Shown: positions 62,292 to 64,000 of the stretch, piece after piece
Layout of the letters: each line of letters begins with the position of its first letter
Numbering within the stretch: position 1 is the stretch's first letter
From: Strongylocentrotus droebachiensis
Lineage: Eukaryota; Echinodermata; Echinoidea; Camarodonta; Strongylocentrotidae
DNA length: 64,000 nt
Assembly: GCA_035222895.1 (NCBI GenBank)
Contig: JAVYIG010002102.1
Span: 186,001 to 250,000 of the forward strand
Direction of reading: 5' to 3'
Notes under the pieces: generated by a model
The model's database searches: none
What the model was told of the DNA's origin: nothing
Seen by the model: only the letters and a program-made list of their open reading frames with translations
Made by a program: the position numbers and the translations under genes

Positions 62292-63497
62292 ATTGTGTTC
62301 TGTATTATATACAGCCCACCTGATAAAGAGAAACCGTGACGTCATCCACGTATTACTAACTACGCAAAGTTCTACAGAAATTTGCAATTTCAACTTTCAA
62401 TTGAAAATTTTGACATGATCCCACCATCTGATTAAAAAACAAAAGGCACAACTTTTATAGCCCATAGTCTCAGCTATAACATCCAAAAATTTAGGAGAAC
62501 ATAGAGCACAAATGAGCTAGATAGGGCTCAAAGATTAATGTCATGTAGATCCATGATTTGAACGAAATTGGCACCTCCCATAGGCTTAACACGCAAATTA
62601 AGAAAATCTGTCCAGTTAGCTCTAATCGCAATTTTCACTATGATGACGTCATCAAAATGAAAAATAATGTGCAGTGATCTTGTAGACAATCGCCTCAACT
62701 ACAAGATATCAACATTAGGAAGAGATTCAATTGAAATTTACAGAGATACAATCAATTTTTCCATAAATATGCTGACGTCATAATATGCAAATTCGTATTT
62801 TGAGTTCCAAGGTCAATATGATGGTGACACGATATATTTAATGGCCAAATGAGACATGAAATCACATCTCCCACTCATACTCTATCCGAATATGAACAAA
62901 CATTGAGGGTTCCCGTGCATTCCAAAGAGCCATAAGGGTTTTATATAGGCATGTTGTTGCCCATAATATATGCTATGTATTACAAGAGTTCGCGCACACG
63001 GACATTTATCTTGAACGGACGCTCATTCCCTTAATAATGGTCGTAAGGAGATAAACATGGTATCAAATTGTTCGGAAAAATATGAGGAATACTGTGTCAA
63101 AAAATACCCGGGAGGAATTATTTTGCGTTCGGCCGTGACAAACGAAAACGCGCGCGCATGCGCGTGCGCGCGACTCTTTATAAAATGCCATTGCTAATAA
63201 TGGCGTACGCGCGCGTTTTTGGACCTGAAATTGACCGGACTGATATTGACCTTGATCATGATAAATATGAATGAGAAAAAACTTTCCGTTATGAAGATAT
63301 GATCATATGTTGATTTTCACAAAATGGCGCCTAGATAGCGTTATCAGTCAAGGTCAAGGTTGAAAACCTTACTGTGCTCTTTCCTCATGCCAATAAATAT
63401 GTGTGCCAAATTTCAAGGCAATTGATTGAGCCATTTTCAAGTTATCCTGCTAACAAAAAAGTGGCGAGAATTAAGAAAATTTTTCTAACGAAAACAT
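62292..63497 (+). repeat. Family B unit B5
   Basis: A complete unit after E3. It opens attgtgttctg like B4 and carries cccataatatatgc, shared with B3. It joins B6 through an uninterrupted cataaggtgttctg. Confidence 0.9.
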
Positions 63498-64000
63498 AAG
63501 GTGTTCTGTATTATATACAGCCCACCTGATAAAGAGAAACCGTGACGTCATCCACGTATTACTAACTACGCAAAGTTCTACAGAAATTTGCAATTTCAAC
63601 TTTCAATTGAAAATTTTGACATGATCCCACCATCTGATTAAAAAACAAAAGGCACAACTTTTATAGCCCATAGTCTCAGCTATAACATCCAAAAATTTAG
63701 GAGAACATAGAGCACAAATGAGCTAGATAGGGCTCAAAGATTAATGTCATGTAGATCCATGATTTGAACGAAATTGGCACCTCCCATAGGCTTAACACGC
63801 AAATTAAGAAAATCTGTCCAGTTAGCTCTAATCGCAATTTTCACTATGATGACGTCATCAAAATGAAAAATAATGTGCAGTGATCTTGTAGACAATCGCC
63901 TCAACTACAAGATATCAACATTAGGAAGAGATTCAATTGAAATTTACAGAGATACAATCAATTTTTCCATAAATATGCTGACGTCATAATATGCAAATTC
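63498..64000 (+). repeat. Family B unit B6, cut by the window end
   Basis: The first ~500 bp of another unit, ending just after the CRE/octamer composite. The array continues beyond the window. Confidence 0.9.

Larger units (their letters stand above)
34760..64000 (+). repeat. Family B satellite array (six units) interrupted by three transposons
   Basis: B units of about 1203-1206 bp share the order hairpin junction, CRE, CRE-octamer, CpG clusters, GGCGCCTAGATAGCG block, TCAAGGTCA with family A, but form a distinct subfamily. Starts are about 34760 (diverged edge), 35906, 43468, 51478, 62292 and 63498. The last is cut by the window end. The units would be contiguous without E1, E2 and E3. 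The junction hairpin is CTGTATTATATACAG preceded by aaggtgtt and followed by CCCACCTG. Confidence 0.92.

Overview
The window looks like repeat-dominated, non-coding animal DNA. The organism is most likely an echinoderm, and a sea urchin fits best. Pointers are the AT-rich background with long G and C homopolymers, GATCTAG-rich simple sequence, PIF/Harbinger DNA transposons with introns, a hAT-type MITE, and a tRNA-like sequence with a Pol III B box. The organism call is inference from sequence style. No intact host protein gene was found. The longest open frames are low-complexity polypyrimidine translations or short chance frames inside repeats.

Region 1 (1-33360) is a head-to-tail tandem array of about 1.14 kb units, here called family A. 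A unit begins CTAGACATATAATACTTG, followed by a 9-bp-stem hairpin and an AGGTGGGCTG core. It ends in a variable (AAATA)n tail. Each unit has three CRE palindromes (TGACGTCA), an ATGCAAAT octamer, a TCAAGGTCA nuclear-receptor-type site and two CpG-rich alternating purine/pyrimidine clusters. The array has higher-order structure: a block repeats at a constant 4714 bp offset, a dimer repeats at 2288 bp, and a monomer repeats at 1145 bp. A ~59 bp hairpin mini-repeat occurs only in the A-rich tail, at unit junctions. The array is interrupted at 23331-27204 by two longer, divergent units (family V) with GAT microsatellites and a degenerate tRNA-like sequence. The window starts inside another V-like unit.

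Region 2 (33361-34759) is mostly unique-looking sequence with no gene that I recognise.

Region 3 (34760-64000) is a second tandem family, B, of about 1.2 kb units related to A. Three large DNA-transposon insertions (E1 37112-43467, E2 44677-51477, E3 52684-62291) sit at exactly the same nucleotide of successive B units. All share the terminal inverted repeat GGCCCGAATTCAC. E1 and E2 are copies of one Harbinger element and carry a minus-strand HARBI1-like transposase pseudogene with the same disabling frameshifts. E3 shares only the outer ends. Inside it are its own decayed HARBI1-like exons, a possible plus-strand spliced locus, a hAT-type MITE, fold-backs and GATCTAG-rich DNA.

Together the window shows two related satellite families evolving by unequal exchange or conversion, with Harbinger elements using one position of the B unit as a recurrent insertion point or being propagated with it.
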